Assembly (NCBI GenBank): GCA_963779325.1
Contig: CAVZXS010000011.1
Span: forward strand, 1-64,000
Reading direction: 5' to 3'
Length of the DNA: 64,000 nt
Source of the DNA: CAVZXS01 sp963779325
GTDB taxonomy: Bacteria; Bacteroidota; Bacteroidia; Chitinophagales; Chitinophagaceae
The notes below the pieces were generated by a model. It worked only from the letters and a program-made list of their open reading frames with translations, was not told where the DNA came from and made no database searches. Below, in pieces: positions 51,786 to 60,738 of the stretch; the first letter of the stretch is position 1, and each line of letters starts with the position of its first letter. Position numbers and translations under genes: made by a program.

Positions 51786-52147
51786 TGGTCATAGAGTTGA
51801 TTCATTCGTAATTTTATTTCTTTCACTTTGCTGATTAACACTTCCTGCAACTCATCATATTGCTGCACCCAAACTCTGAACTCCGGTATCTTATCCAGTA
51901 TATGCAGTTTGTGTACTGCCCGGTTAAAGTTATTGCCGATGGTATTCAGTTCTTTTTTCAGATTTAGCATGTCCATTAGAAAATCATCGGCACTTTCGTT
52001 TCTGTACTTTACTGTAACAGGTTTTTGCAAAGCCACTTTTCGCTGGTAACTTTTTCAGTGGTTTTATTTTGAAAGCTGATTTATTTCAGTTTCATTCATC
52101 CTTACTACTACCATTTTACGCCTCACTTCACTTTCTAACTTCTTCAT
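51770..52147 (-). pseudogene. MobC/BtgA-type mobilisation accessory protein, two internal stops
   Basis: One frame of 126 codons runs from ATG 52147 (MKKLESEVRRKMVVVRMNET) to the stop at 51770. It is interrupted by TAA and TGA near 52058-52069, in the short region before YQRKVALQKPVTVKYRN. The intact C-terminal half (LKKELNTIGNNFNRAVHKLH, RMNQLYDQWLQK) is typical of relaxosome proteins that open the plasmid origin of transfer. A separate start is possible at GTG 52036. With the relaxase stub it marks a dead mobilisation module. Confidence 0.75.
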
Positions 52148-52763
52148 GGTTTTAAGTTTTCCGTTTCAATGCCCCGAAACGACTTCGGAGTGAAGGGCAA
52201 GACCCGGCGGATTACGCCTTGATAAAGATTAATTACCGAAGAATCCGAGTAAGCTATTTTAAAGTGTTTCCATGAAGGAAATAAAGAAGTGAAATACGCC
52301 TGTTTGTGCTAATAATTTTTCCTTTCATCACCAATCATTTTCACAAAAAAATCTTCACTATTTAAATATAAAATATGTGCTAAATAAATCCTATACATGT
52401 CCAAATGCTAGCCATGCGGAAACAAGTCTTTTTGATAACACTAATGAAATGTTATTTTGGCTGAAAATTTGCCAAAGTATTCTCGAAAAAATAGACTCAA
52501 ATAATTCGGCACAGCACTTCATTCATTTACTCTTTGCGACCAGCCATTAGGACTGCGGAGGAGGAACAAGATTTTTCAAATAAAATACTACCCCGTGTGG
52601 AGTAGCATTATAAATTCCGGTGGATATTTTTTTGAAAACCCGTGGCGATTGATGTGCCTTCATAATGTGGATGAAGACCTTGTTTTGCACAGAGCAGGCC
52701 AATAATTTTTCGACAGGGTTAGTTGAATGAGCAGTATTGCAATATCATATTTGCAAAACCTGT
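52148..52763. other. Spacer upstream of the mobC remnant
   Basis: About 615 bp with no gene. In live elements of this kind the transfer origin lies upstream of mobC. CCGAAACGACTTCGG (about 52174-52188) and GGGCAAGACCC (52196-52206) are small dyads in the right place, but I cannot show that they are an origin. Confidence 0.3.
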
Positions 52764-53207
52764 TTAAAAGCTATTTGTTGTTAATACTAACTCATTGCCG
52801 GGATATTGTACACCTGAGTTATTTTCTGCAGTTATAAATATCTTAGTAGGCTTTACAGATGATACGCCCTCAAAAGAAGCTTTTAGTTTTTTTGAAAGCA
52901 TTTTAGTTGAACTGTTTATTTGACCAAGATTTTTTACATATTGATTATTACTCTCCATCCACACCACATAAATTTGTTCATTAGAGGGTAATCGCTTTGC
53001 TTCTGCAAGATTAAAAATATCTATGTTGATTACATAGTTTTGGTTATCATCTTTTTTAACCTTTACTGTACCCCGGGCGGCAGGCACTACAGTTGATGTT
53101 TGAAAGTTGATTTTTTTTGCACAGGAACTGATTGTTACCATTACTGTGCCAATCAATAGGGCAAAAAGTATGTTTCTGTGACTGAGGTTGTTATTTACGA
53201 ATTTCAT
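52764..53207 (-). CDS. Small lipoprotein of unknown function
   Basis: 147 residues from MKFVNNNLSHRNILFALLIG; lipobox VTISSCAKK. The rest forms a compact beta-rich domain (VVPAARGTVKVKKDDNQNYV, NEQIYVVWMESNNQYV, KLKASFEGVSSVKPTKIFIT). I prefer this start to an upstream one at 53273, because the longer form would have 22 Cys/Tyr-rich residues before the leader and would overlap the shared regulatory motif. No family recognised. Confidence 0.65.
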   Translation of the reverse strand: MKFVNNNLSHRNILFALLIGTVMVTISSCAKKINFQTSTVVPAARGTVKVKKDDNQNYVINIDIFNLAEAKRLPSNEQIYVVWMESNNQYVKNLGQINSSTKMLSKKLKASFEGVSSVKPTKIFITAENNSGVQYPGNELVLTTNSF

Positions 53208-53264
53208 TTTTTCTTTTTTAAAACCGTTTGCTTTGTAAAGGTGGTCACAATACAAAGAACACCT

Positions 53265-53302
53265 GTTATACAATAATTGAAATAAGTTGTAAAATTCACA
53301 CC
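53265..53302 (-). promoter_or_regulatory. Shared bipartite motif, copy A
   Basis: GTTATACAAT, 12 bp, TTGTAAAATTCACA on the plus strand, so on the gene strand it reads TGTGAATTTTACAA-N12-ATTGTATAAC, ending 58 bp before the lipoprotein ATG (53207). It is the least conserved of the four copies. Confidence 0.5.
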
Positions 53303-53481
53303 TGTTGTTTTGTACAGTGCTGTAAAGCTTATATAAACGGGTTATTTGAACATTTTTTAATTAATAGGATATATTAATACCATTAATAGTTTTACTCATT
53401 ACCACGAAGTGCTGCACAGCAGAATGCTATATAGAGATGAGACAATTCATGTGTTATTTGCATATCTGTAATAGCCGGTAT

Positions 53482-53655
53482 TTATTTACGCTTTATAACC
53501 CTGGCAATAACAAATATGATTACCGCCACAATGAAAACAATCAATAGTACACCCGACCAAACACCTGCTTTGAAAATCCCTCCGATAGCTTCGCAACTGC
53601 TCAAGCTAAAAAGCGTTAAAAAAACCAGGAAACTATTTATTAAATACCTTCTCAT
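53482..53655 (-). CDS. 57-residue lipoprotein with one membrane helix
   Basis: Reads MRRYLINSFLVFLTLFSLSS with Cys next (lipobox LSSC), then EAIGGIFKAGVWSGVLLI, a hydrophobic segment and the basic end ARVIKRK, stop TAA at 53482. Small proteins of this plan (Cys-Glu-x-Ile-Gly-Gly-Ile-Phe-Lys-Ala-Gly) recur in Bacteroidota, in my recollection, and their function is unknown. Spacing to the upstream oxidoreductase gene is 56 bp on the same strand. Confidence 0.65.
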   Translation of the reverse strand: MRRYLINSFLVFLTLFSLSSCEAIGGIFKAGVWSGVLLIVFIVAVIIFVIARVIKRK

Positions 53656-53711
53656 TAATTTTATTTTTAAATGATAGTTTTATTCAATTATTTTGAAAAG
53701 AGTTTGTAAAA

Positions 53712-54917
53712 CTAAATACGGTTAAAGGAGAAAATATTTTTATCGTTATTTACTCTTCCTGAAATTTCATCGCAAATAATATTTGCCGCCAATTGGCTAA
53801 AAGTAATACCGTTGCCGCCAAACCCTAATGCAAAGTAACTGTTGGTTAATGGCTTGTAGGTTCCAATAAAAGGCAAGCCGTCTTTAGTGCTGCCAAAAGT
53901 ACCTGCCCAGTTAAATTCCGGTTTAAAAGGTATATCAGGAAAAAGTTTTTTAAAATCAGCTGCCAGTTGTTTGGTCTTTGGCGCTACCAATTTGTCACGG
54001 CGTGAAGGGTTGTAAAAATCTTCGTCTCTTCCTCCAATTAATATCCTGTTATCTTTTGTTGTACGCATATATAAATAAGGGTCTGCCGTATTCCAAAGTA
54101 AAACATCCTTGTTCCAAAATGGCCTTGGTTGTTGCATATTTTCGCTGATAGTTACAAAAGTTGATAATAGTTTTACAACCGGTTTATTTATATATTGTAT
54201 TGCTTCGTAGCCGGTGGCGTAAACTAATTTTTTTGCAGTAATAGTATAGCCCATCTGTGCGGTAAGCACTACTTTTTTAGGTTGATGATCAATTTTTACA
54301 ATATCGGTTCTGTCATACACTTCCAGTCCCTTTTTTTTGCCGTGCTGCAAAAGGTAATGTGCAAAAAGGTAGGCATTAGTTTGTGCACCATCTTTAGAGA
54401 GTATGGCTGCCGCTGCTTTAAAACCAAACTCTTTTTCAATTTCTTCCGCTGCAAGTAACTTCACTTTAAATCCATTTGCTTTTCTTATTACAAATTCCTC
54501 TTCTAAAAATTTAACATCTTTTTTATGTGCAGCATAGTACATACTCTGTTTGTATTCAAACTCGCTAAAACCAATTTCTTTAGCGATATCACCCAGTTCA
54601 TAAATAGATTGTCTGCATAAATGATAAGATCGCACTGCATTTTGTGAACCAACTTTATGCTGCAACTCACATAGCGGAGTATCTATTTCATATTGCAGTA
54701 AAGCTGTACTGCTGCAACTGCTGCCCAAACCAATCGTTCTTGCATCCACCACAATACAATCAATCCCATTTTTTATTAATTGCCATGCTACTAAGGCACC
54801 CGATATACCACCGCCCATTACAACAATATCCGTTTTTTTATTTTGTGAAAGAACCGGGTAGTCGTAAGGTAATCCTGCTTTTATTAACCAAAAGGGGTAG
54901 CCAGATTTTAAATTCAT
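53712..54917 (-). CDS. FAD-dependent oxidoreductase (DAO family)
   Basis: 401 residues. DIVVMGGGISGALVAWQLIK (FAD dinucleotide fold), VDARTIGLGSSCSSTALLQY, a C-terminal FNWAGTFGSTKDGLPFIG and FALGFGGNGITFSQLAANII. DAO-type enzymes oxidise amines or amino acids. The substrate pocket cannot be assigned. It is close to the lipoprotein and DUF892 genes and shares their orientation. Confidence 0.88.
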   Translation of the reverse strand: MNLKSGYPFWLIKAGLPYDYPVLSQNKKTDIVVMGGGISGALVAWQLIKNGIDCIVVDARTIGLGSSCSSTALLQYEIDTPLCELQHKVGSQNAVRSYHLCRQSIYELGDIAKEIGFSEFEYKQSMYYAAHKKDVKFLEEEFVIRKANGFKVKLLAAEEIEKEFGFKAAAAILSKDGAQTNAYLFAHYLLQHGKKKGLEVYDRTDIVKIDHQPKKVVLTAQMGYTITAKKLVYATGYEAIQYINKPVVKLLSTFVTISENMQQPRPFWNKDVLLWNTADPYLYMRTTKDNRILIGGRDEDFYNPSRRDKLVAPKTKQLAADFKKLFPDIPFKPEFNWAGTFGSTKDGLPFIGTYKPLTNSYFALGFGGNGITFSQLAANIICDEISGRVNNDKNIFSFNRI

Positions 54918-55037
54918 AAATTTTTATTTTTACACCTGCGCCGTTACAGGACCCCGGCCAAAAAATTTATGCAATTCTTCATCATTTGTTAAGCGGCCCC
55001 CCTGACTATGCATTACATTTATTTCTCTCTTTCCACT

Positions 55038-55604
55038 TTATTCCATAAGCGCATCTGCATTTATTGATGATTCAGCTATGGCAGATAATTTTTTATCAGC
55101 TTCTTTTTCTTCATCTAAAGTTTCCTGCAGCATTTTAGCGGCATTATGTTCGCTTAAAGTTTTAGCAAATGCACACAATGTTCCATAAGCGGCTATTTCA
55201 TAATGCTCTACTTTTTGCCCTGCCGAAATAATGCCTGCATCCCTTACCACACCTTCTTTGGTTGATTCCATTATTTCCTCTGCTTCTTTAACAAGGCCTG
55301 CCATTGCTTCGCATTTTTTAGCCACTGCTTTTTCTCCAATGGCAGCAAATACATCTTCCAAACGCATTACATGTTTTTTAGTAACCTCCAAATGATCTGT
55401 AAGTGCATCTGTTAACTCTTCATCAGTTGCCTTTTTTATCATCTTGGGGATAGATTTGGTCAATGCTTTTTCAGTCCAATAAATATCTTTCAGTTCATCT
55501 ACAAATAAATCCCGTAAGCCTTGAGCCACGTCCGATTTTGCATTACCATTTGTATCTTGTTTTTTTGTTTCTTTTTGTTTCGATTTTGTTGCTGTTGTTT
55601 CCAT
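55038..55604 (-). CDS. DUF892 (YciE-like) ferritin-like stress protein
   Basis: 188 residues. A Lys/Gln/Asn-rich N-terminal tail (about 1-25) precedes a DUF892 four-helix bundle: LRDLFVDELKDIYWTEKALT, DALTDHLEVTKKHVMRLEDV, KVEHYEIAAYGTLCAFAKTL and LDEEKEADKKLSAIAE. The Glu/His residues in each helix would hold a di-metal centre. YciE-type proteins are linked to osmotic and stationary stress. Motif copy B and a 30-bp dyad lie upstream. Confidence 0.88.
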   Translation of the reverse strand: METTATKSKQKETKKQDTNGNAKSDVAQGLRDLFVDELKDIYWTEKALTKSIPKMIKKATDEELTDALTDHLEVTKKHVMRLEDVFAAIGEKAVAKKCEAMAGLVKEAEEIMESTKEGVVRDAGIISAGQKVEHYEIAAYGTLCAFAKTLSEHNAAKMLQETLDEEKEADKKLSAIAESSINADALME

Positions 55605-55690
55605 TGCTTTTAATTTTTAGATTGTTATTGATTATATAGTACACTTTATTTCAGTTTTCACATTTTTTTCATACCTATTTTTAAAATTAT

Positions 55691-55720
55691 TTGTACTATA
55701 CAAAGGTTTGTACAGTACAA
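55691..55720. promoter_or_regulatory. 30-bp near-perfect dyad upstream of the DUF892 gene
   Basis: TTGTACTATACAAA and TTTGTACAGTACAA flank GG and pair at all but one position. It lies 87-116 bp before the DUF892 ATG and 10 bp from motif copy B, a plausible repressor or activator site. Confidence 0.5.
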
Positions 55721-55729
55721 TTCAAAAAC

Positions 55730-55767
55730 GTTACACAATTAAAAATAAATATTGTATAATTCCCATG
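55730..55767 (-). promoter_or_regulatory. Shared bipartite motif, copy B
   Basis: GTTACACAAT, 12 bp, TTGTATAATTCCCATG on the plus strand; on the gene strand CATGGGAATTATACAA-N12-ATTGTGTAAC, ending 126 bp before the DUF892 ATG. Confidence 0.55.
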
Positions 55768-55804
55768 CTACTGAAAATGGCGGTAATTATTTTTAAGAGA
55801 GAAA

Positions 55805-57598
55805 TCAGGCAGGAAGAAGAAAAGTAAATGTAGCACCAATGCCGGGCTTGCCTTCGGCATATATCACACCATTGTGGTTTTCCATGATCTTTTTACAAAT
55901 AGAAAGTCCAATGCCTGTACCTGGATAAGCAGCGTTATCGTGGAGGCGCCTGAAAGGGATAAATATATTCTCAGCATATTGCTGTTCAAACCCGGGGCCA
56001 TTATCTGCGACAGAGATTTTGTAATACTGTTTGTTATTTTCTCCTTTGAGCAATGGGCTTTCTTCAGCCGTTATTAAAGTACATTCAATATTAATTAGCG
56101 GCGCGGTATGGGGCTTGCAGTATTTTAACGAATTACCAATAAGGTTTGTAAATAATTGTTGCATTTGAAAAGGGATAAGAGCCAGTGTGGGTAATTGGGC
56201 TGATTGAAGAACAGCATTTTTTTCTTCAATAGTTTGTGCTAACTCCTGCATTACATTTTTCAACACAATATTTAAATCAATGCTTTCAAATACTTTTTCC
56301 GCTTTATTAGTACGTGAAAATAACAGCAAATCATTTATCAGCTGTCGCATATGATTTGCAGCTGTTTCAATTTTTGCAAAATAGGCTTTGCCTTCTTGGG
56401 ACATATTCTGCATTTCATCCTCCTTAATGCGGGATATAAATGTTTCTATTTTTCGTAAGGGTTCCTGCAAATCGTGACTTGCTGCATGGTTAAAAGAAGA
56501 TAATTCAGCATTACTTTCTATTAGCTCCCGGTTAATTTCATTTAATTTTATATTTTTCAGATGCTCCTCAGTAACGTCCCTGTTAACACCTATAAGCATC
56601 TTTTTCCCATTTTCATCTGTTAATAGCCTGCTTACAGAATGAATATACCGCAATACGCCATCCTTACGGATTATCCTGAAAAAAGCATTGGGGTAGCCTC
56701 TTTCATCCAATACCTCTTTACCACCCTCAGTAATAATTTGCTTGTCATCAGGATGTACAAATTCCAGATATTTTTCTATAGTAGGTTCGAATGATTGAGG
56801 TTGACAACCCAATATGGTATATTGATTGTCGGAATATATAAGTTTATTAGTCTCTAAATTCCATTGCCAACTGCTGAAATTACCAATCTCTTCGGCATGC
56901 TTTGTTGCTTCTGCTGTAATGCTTAATTTCTCATTTGCCGTTTTAAATGCTGCTAAGTCTCTATTTATTTTTAAGTATGCCAATATGAAAACCAAAAGCG
57001 AAAACAGGCTGAGCAACAGTGCAAACACCGGTGTAATAATATCCTCATATTCATACTTTTTTTGGTGTTGTGCTAAATACTCATTTTCCAACTTATTCAT
57101 ACCGGTGATTTGCAGGCGTATTTTATCCATCATCTCTTTACCAATCAGCATGCTTTCCGTCAGCTGTTTCTTGGTAGTATTATTTTGAGTGCCTGTTTGT
57201 AAAGTATTCCCAAGTAGTTTAAACCTTGCATCAATCATTCCATAAAGTAAATTCAAATTAGTATGCTGTTCGGGACTATCAGCGGTTAATGTTTTTAATG
57301 TATTGAAGGATTCGTTCACCTTAGCCCGGGTATTTGTAAATGGTTGTAAAAAAATCGAATCTTTTGTAATAAGAAAACCACGCTGCCCCGTTTCAGCATC
57401 GTTAAGGTTAGAAATCAGTTGCTCTAATTCAATTTGTACTTTATGGGTATGTACTACCATTTTGGCGGATTGCGAAAGGGAGTTGATATGCTTATAAGAT
57501 AATGCAGAAATTAAAATAATCAGCAATAAAGAAACTGTAAAAATGATTTTTAATAACTTAACCGAAGCAAAAAAAGATTTTAGGTTCATACCCAACAT
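55805..57598 (-). CDS. Sensor histidine kinase with CHASE3 domain
   Basis: 597 residues. Membrane helix near 12-32, a periplasmic CHASE3 domain (about 40-185: QIELEQLISNLNDAETGQRG), a second helix near 187-210, a PAS domain (about 230-350, ending VNRDVTEEHL), HisKA with phospho-acceptor His near 374 (SFNHAASHDLQEPLRKIE) and HATPase_c (LIGNSLKYCKPH, VADNGPGFEQQYA, GTGIGLSICKKIM). The ligand is unknown. Its ATG shares a base with the response-regulator stop (TAATG), so the two are translationally coupled. Confidence 0.92.
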   Translation of the reverse strand: MLGMNLKSFFASVKLLKIIFTVSLLLIILISALSYKHINSLSQSAKMVVHTHKVQIELEQLISNLNDAETGQRGFLITKDSIFLQPFTNTRAKVNESFNTLKTLTADSPEQHTNLNLLYGMIDARFKLLGNTLQTGTQNNTTKKQLTESMLIGKEMMDKIRLQITGMNKLENEYLAQHQKKYEYEDIITPVFALLLSLFSLLVFILAYLKINRDLAAFKTANEKLSITAEATKHAEEIGNFSSWQWNLETNKLIYSDNQYTILGCQPQSFEPTIEKYLEFVHPDDKQIITEGGKEVLDERGYPNAFFRIIRKDGVLRYIHSVSRLLTDENGKKMLIGVNRDVTEEHLKNIKLNEINRELIESNAELSSFNHAASHDLQEPLRKIETFISRIKEDEMQNMSQEGKAYFAKIETAANHMRQLINDLLLFSRTNKAEKVFESIDLNIVLKNVMQELAQTIEEKNAVLQSAQLPTLALIPFQMQQLFTNLIGNSLKYCKPHTAPLINIECTLITAEESPLLKGENNKQYYKISVADNGPGFEQQYAENIFIPFRRLHDNAAYPGTGIGLSICKKIMENHNGVIYAEGKPGIGATFTFLLPA

Positions 57599-58044
57599 TA
57601 AATGCTTAATAAAAAGTTATCCCTGTTTAAACCGGATGTGTGGTATTGCCAGTTAACAGTAATTACCTCTGTCAATACTTTTTTCAATTTACTAAAATCA
57701 TTGGGCTTTTTAATATACACATTAGCCCCTCTTACAAAAGTTTCTTCAATATCTTTTTCCGATGCCGAAGTTGAATAGATGGCTACAGCAATATCTTTAA
57801 GCCTGTCATCACGCCTGATTTCGTGCAGGCATTCCATTCCGGATTTGCGGGGCATGTTGAGGTCCAGAAAAAGGAGATGAGGTAAATCTTCAACTGTTCG
57901 CAATAAATAATTCATCAGTTCAATGCCATCTTTCACCATACTTACAGTGGTTTTTACTTTTACTTCTTTAAAAGCATCTTTAAAAAAAAGCCGGTCGTCT
58001 TCGTCATCATCTGCAAGAAGTATCTTTAATGGTTCGTTACTCAT
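57598..58044 (-). CDS. Single-domain response regulator (CheY/Rcp1-like)
   Basis: 148 residues with receiver features only: acidic pocket LLADDDEDDRLF, phospho-acceptor Asp61 in FLDLNMPRKSG, Ser of AIYSTSAS and Lys of VYIKKPNDF. There is no output domain, as in Rcp1-type regulators that work with PAS/phytochrome kinases. Precedes and overlaps the kinase gene by one base. Confidence 0.92.
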   Translation of the reverse strand: MSNEPLKILLADDDEDDRLFFKDAFKEVKVKTTVSMVKDGIELMNYLLRTVEDLPHLLFLDLNMPRKSGMECLHEIRRDDRLKDIAVAIYSTSASEKDIEETFVRGANVYIKKPNDFSKLKKVLTEVITVNWQYHTSGLNRDNFLLSI

Positions 58045-58097
58045 TTTATTTGGTGTTTTAGATTATTAAAATAAAGCCACTCATCTATTGGGTGTCA

Positions 58098-58658
58098 TTA
58101 CCCGCCGGGAATTTCGGTGCGCCTTTTATTGATAATACGCTGGAATGCCGAAAGCGTAAGACCAGTCTTGTTTTTGAACTGGGTACTAAGATGGGCTAAG
58201 CTGCTGTAATTAAGTTGCCAGGCTATTTCCTTAAAAGTTAATTCGCCGGCAGTTATTAACTCTTTTACTCTTTCAATTTTCTGAAGAATTATAAAGTTTT
58301 CAATGGTAGTATAAGTTACTTCCGAAAATATATTTGAAAGATATCCATAACTCTGATTGAGTTTTTTAGCCAGGTAATGTGATATTTTTGAAGTCGGCAA
58401 GACATCGTCTAAATAAACCATTTCTGTGATTACTGCTTTAATTTTCTGAATTAAAATACTTTTCCTCGACTCTACAATTTCGATGCCATAATTATTCAAT
58501 AAGGCATTAAGCTGCTTTAGCCCGGCATTAGTAAGGTTCTTTTTAATATCCACCTCTGCAAACCCGGTCATCGAATAGTCAATTTTCAACTTTTCCAGTT
58601 GCTCTTGCAGTATTTTTTTACAGGCCTCATTTATATTATACTTAATGTACAATTTCAT
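58098..58658 (-). CDS. Short AraC-type transcriptional regulator
   Basis: 186 residues. The N-terminal 70 residues look like a ferredoxin/RRM-like fold (YIKYNINEACKKILQEQLEK, NAGLKQLNALLNNYGIEIVE). The C-terminal half is an AraC two-helix-turn-helix unit: TSKISHYLAKKLNQSYGYLS, then ELTFKEIAWQLNYSSLAHLS and FKNKTGLTLSAFQRI. It is a candidate regulator of the surrounding genes, including itself, because motif copy C lies upstream of it. Confidence 0.85.
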   Translation of the reverse strand: MKLYIKYNINEACKKILQEQLEKLKIDYSMTGFAEVDIKKNLTNAGLKQLNALLNNYGIEIVESRKSILIQKIKAVITEMVYLDDVLPTSKISHYLAKKLNQSYGYLSNIFSEVTYTTIENFIILQKIERVKELITAGELTFKEIAWQLNYSSLAHLSTQFKNKTGLTLSAFQRIINKRRTEIPGG

Positions 58659-58778
58659 TTATAAACTTATTTCAAAAAAGGCAACTATCTTCTTTAGGGC
58701 AATAGGACTAAGTAAGGTGTATAAATATAAAATTGCTTGTACATCGGCTTTATGTTCAGGTGGTTTAAAAGTCCAAAT

Positions 58779-58816
58779 GTTACATAATAATGGGAAAGGA
58801 TTGCATAATTCCCATG
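58779..58816 (-). promoter_or_regulatory. Shared bipartite motif, copy C
   Basis: GTTACATAAT, 12 bp, TTGCATAATTCCCATG. It lies in the divergent spacer: 121 bp before the AraC gene (minus strand, same orientation as the other copies) and 65 bp before the plus-strand gene at 58881. Confidence 0.55.
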
Positions 58817-58880
58817 TTTACTGCAAAGTACAATTTTATATGCTTACATTTAAAATATTTTTTAAATAAAAACATTATTT

Positions 58881-59459
58881 ATGTCATTAAATCTTTTAGA
58901 AACTGTTCAGCAAAATTTAGGTTATCCTGCTTTGCAAAAAATAGATCCTAACACTGAGCAGGTTCCGGAAAGTGACAGAACGCCTTCCGAACACAAATTT
59001 AGCCAAGCTGCTATACCTGCCGTACTTACCGGTTTGTATAAATATGTACAGGCGGACGATGGAGCCGCTGAATTTTTAGCAGGAGATAGTTCAATTAACT
59101 GGATAGCAAAAATATTTGACGATAACAGAAAAGAGGCCATACAAACAATTTCAGCATATGCCCTGCAATCCAACCGGGACCCTGTTGCTAAAATGAATGC
59201 CATTGCAAATGAAGCTGTGAAAGTTGTAAAGGAAAATTTACCCGCTGACGCCGGAATTAAAGATGTAAAAATCTTTTTCGCTAATCAAAAAAACAATATT
59301 CTTCTTTTTTTACCAACTGCCTTAAGCATGGGTGAACTGTTGCATGATGGCTCATTGGATGATAATACAAATAAAATGCAGGGTCCTGTATCAGGTTTGA
59401 TCGAAAGTATCGGAGCTGTATTCTCCAGCCCGAGTACCGCTGAGGAAATCAAAAATTAA
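58881..59459 (+). CDS. Conserved hypothetical helical protein
   Basis: 192 residues, largely helical, no signal peptide: MSLNLLETVQQNLGYPALQK, HKFSQAAIPAVLTGLYKYVQ, EAIQTISAYALQSNRDPVAK and LLFLPTALSMGELLHDGSLD. I do not recognise a named family. It is the only plus-strand gene between 52.8 and 63.8 kb and is divergent from the AraC gene across motif copy C. Confidence 0.65.
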   Translation: MSLNLLETVQQNLGYPALQKIDPNTEQVPESDRTPSEHKFSQAAIPAVLTGLYKYVQADDGAAEFLAGDSSINWIAKIFDDNRKEAIQTISAYALQSNRDPVAKMNAIANEAVKVVKENLPADAGIKDVKIFFANQKNNILLFLPTALSMGELLHDGSLDDNTNKMQGPVSGLIESIGAVFSSPSTAEEIKN

Positions 59460-59479
59460 TAAAACACTATTATTGCATT

Positions 59480-60724
59480 TCAATCTTCTGCCGAAGAGTT
59501 TGTAAAAGTAAAACACGGGGTTTTATAAACTTGATTTTGCATATTGATCTCTTTGGTTTCTTGGTGTTGCCTGTATAATTTTTTTTCACTTTTTACGGAT
59601 TTTTCAATGGTGAGTCTTGCCATCAAATAACTAACTGTTGATTCGGCACCTTGATTAAGATTCACGTAGCTTTCTTCAAAACCGTCATAACAACCGCCTG
59701 TACATGGATTGTAAATAACCCGGTGCAGGTGGTTGTTTCCGAGAAACCAACTAAATGCAATCTCCATTTTTTCTAAGTATGTTTCATCTTTAAATACATC
59801 ATAAAATTTATATAAGGCCAGTATTGTATAGGCCAAATCTATCGGTTGCTCTCCGCCTTTATTTTCCGGTGTCACTATATCACCTTTATTGAACCAGCCC
59901 TTATTGGAAATAACACGAATCATATTCTCTCTGAATATTTTGGTTAATAAAAAATCAAACGAAGATTTCGCAGCTTCTTTATAAATGGCTTTGTTAGTTG
60001 CCAGCCAGGCACAAAGCATTGCCTCAGGTAAAAGGCTATTGCCATAAGTAAGGTAACTTTCAAACCATAGCCAGTTTACTTCCGATTCATGCCTGTATAT
60101 CTGTACCAATCTGTCTGCAAAATGCTCTATTAACAAGGTGTTATCAAACGAATCTGTTTTTAAATTACGGTAATACAAACCTTTTATTATAAAAGACATC
60201 GCCCGTGCGGAATGGATATTTTTTACATTCAATAAAGCCGCCTGCATAGTACTCGCTGCATCGGCTGCTAACTTATCGGGCAATAATGAACTGATTGAAA
60301 TTAAATATCCCAAAGCCCAAATGGCCCTTCCATTGGAATCGGCAAGGTCAACGGTGCTGTTTTGATCTGTAAATTGTTTATGTTCATCCACATAATTAAA
60401 AAAATAACCTTTGCTTTGCAAACAGTATTTAATAAAGTTAAAGTAGATAGTAATATATTTTATATCATCTATCTCGCCGGTGGATTCATAATGCTTGCAC
60501 AGGGCGATCATAGCCCGGGCATTATCATCCAGTGTATAGCCTGTTGCAATGTCGGGTTGATTGATTTTTGAGAATTGCATCATTCCAAAATCCGAAGTCA
60601 AATTTTTTATATGGTTTAAATTAACAAACGGTACTTTGTAATGCAATGATATAGCATCATTAGTTAACCGCTTAAACAGTATACCGTGTGCAATGGCCGC
60701 ATTCTCCCACGCAGTAGATGCCAT
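59480..60724 (-). CDS. C-terminal domain of a GT4-linked protein (alpha-toroid-like), split by frameshift
   Basis: 414 residues opening MASTAWENAAIAHGILFKRL. TAWENVAIAH-type sequence is how many Bacteroidota GT4 glycosyltransferases end their GT-B part, and the frame is open upstream as LNGLHKM. One extra T near 60737 would join it to the previous frame as LSALNGLHKMASTAW. The rest (PDIATGYTLDDNARAMIALC, GYLISISSLLPDKLAADA, EKMEIAFSWFLGNNHLHRVI, ESYVNLNQGAESTVSYL) looks like an alpha-helical toroid with Asp-Asn-Ala-Arg features. It would process or bind the glycan made by the GT4 part. Confidence 0.7.
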   Translation of the reverse strand: MASTAWENAAIAHGILFKRLTNDAISLHYKVPFVNLNHIKNLTSDFGMMQFSKINQPDIATGYTLDDNARAMIALCKHYESTGEIDDIKYITIYFNFIKYCLQSKGYFFNYVDEHKQFTDQNSTVDLADSNGRAIWALGYLISISSLLPDKLAADAASTMQAALLNVKNIHSARAMSFIIKGLYYRNLKTDSFDNTLLIEHFADRLVQIYRHESEVNWLWFESYLTYGNSLLPEAMLCAWLATNKAIYKEAAKSSFDFLLTKIFRENMIRVISNKGWFNKGDIVTPENKGGEQPIDLAYTILALYKFYDVFKDETYLEKMEIAFSWFLGNNHLHRVIYNPCTGGCYDGFEESYVNLNQGAESTVSYLMARLTIEKSVKSEKKLYRQHQETKEINMQNQVYKTPCFTFTNSSAED

Positions 60725-60738
60725 TTTATGTAATCCAT

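Noticed and set aside
52174..52206. Transfer origin (oriT) upstream of mobC
   Set aside because: Only two small dyads are visible and no nick-site consensus can be recognised; kept as a note in the spacer entry.
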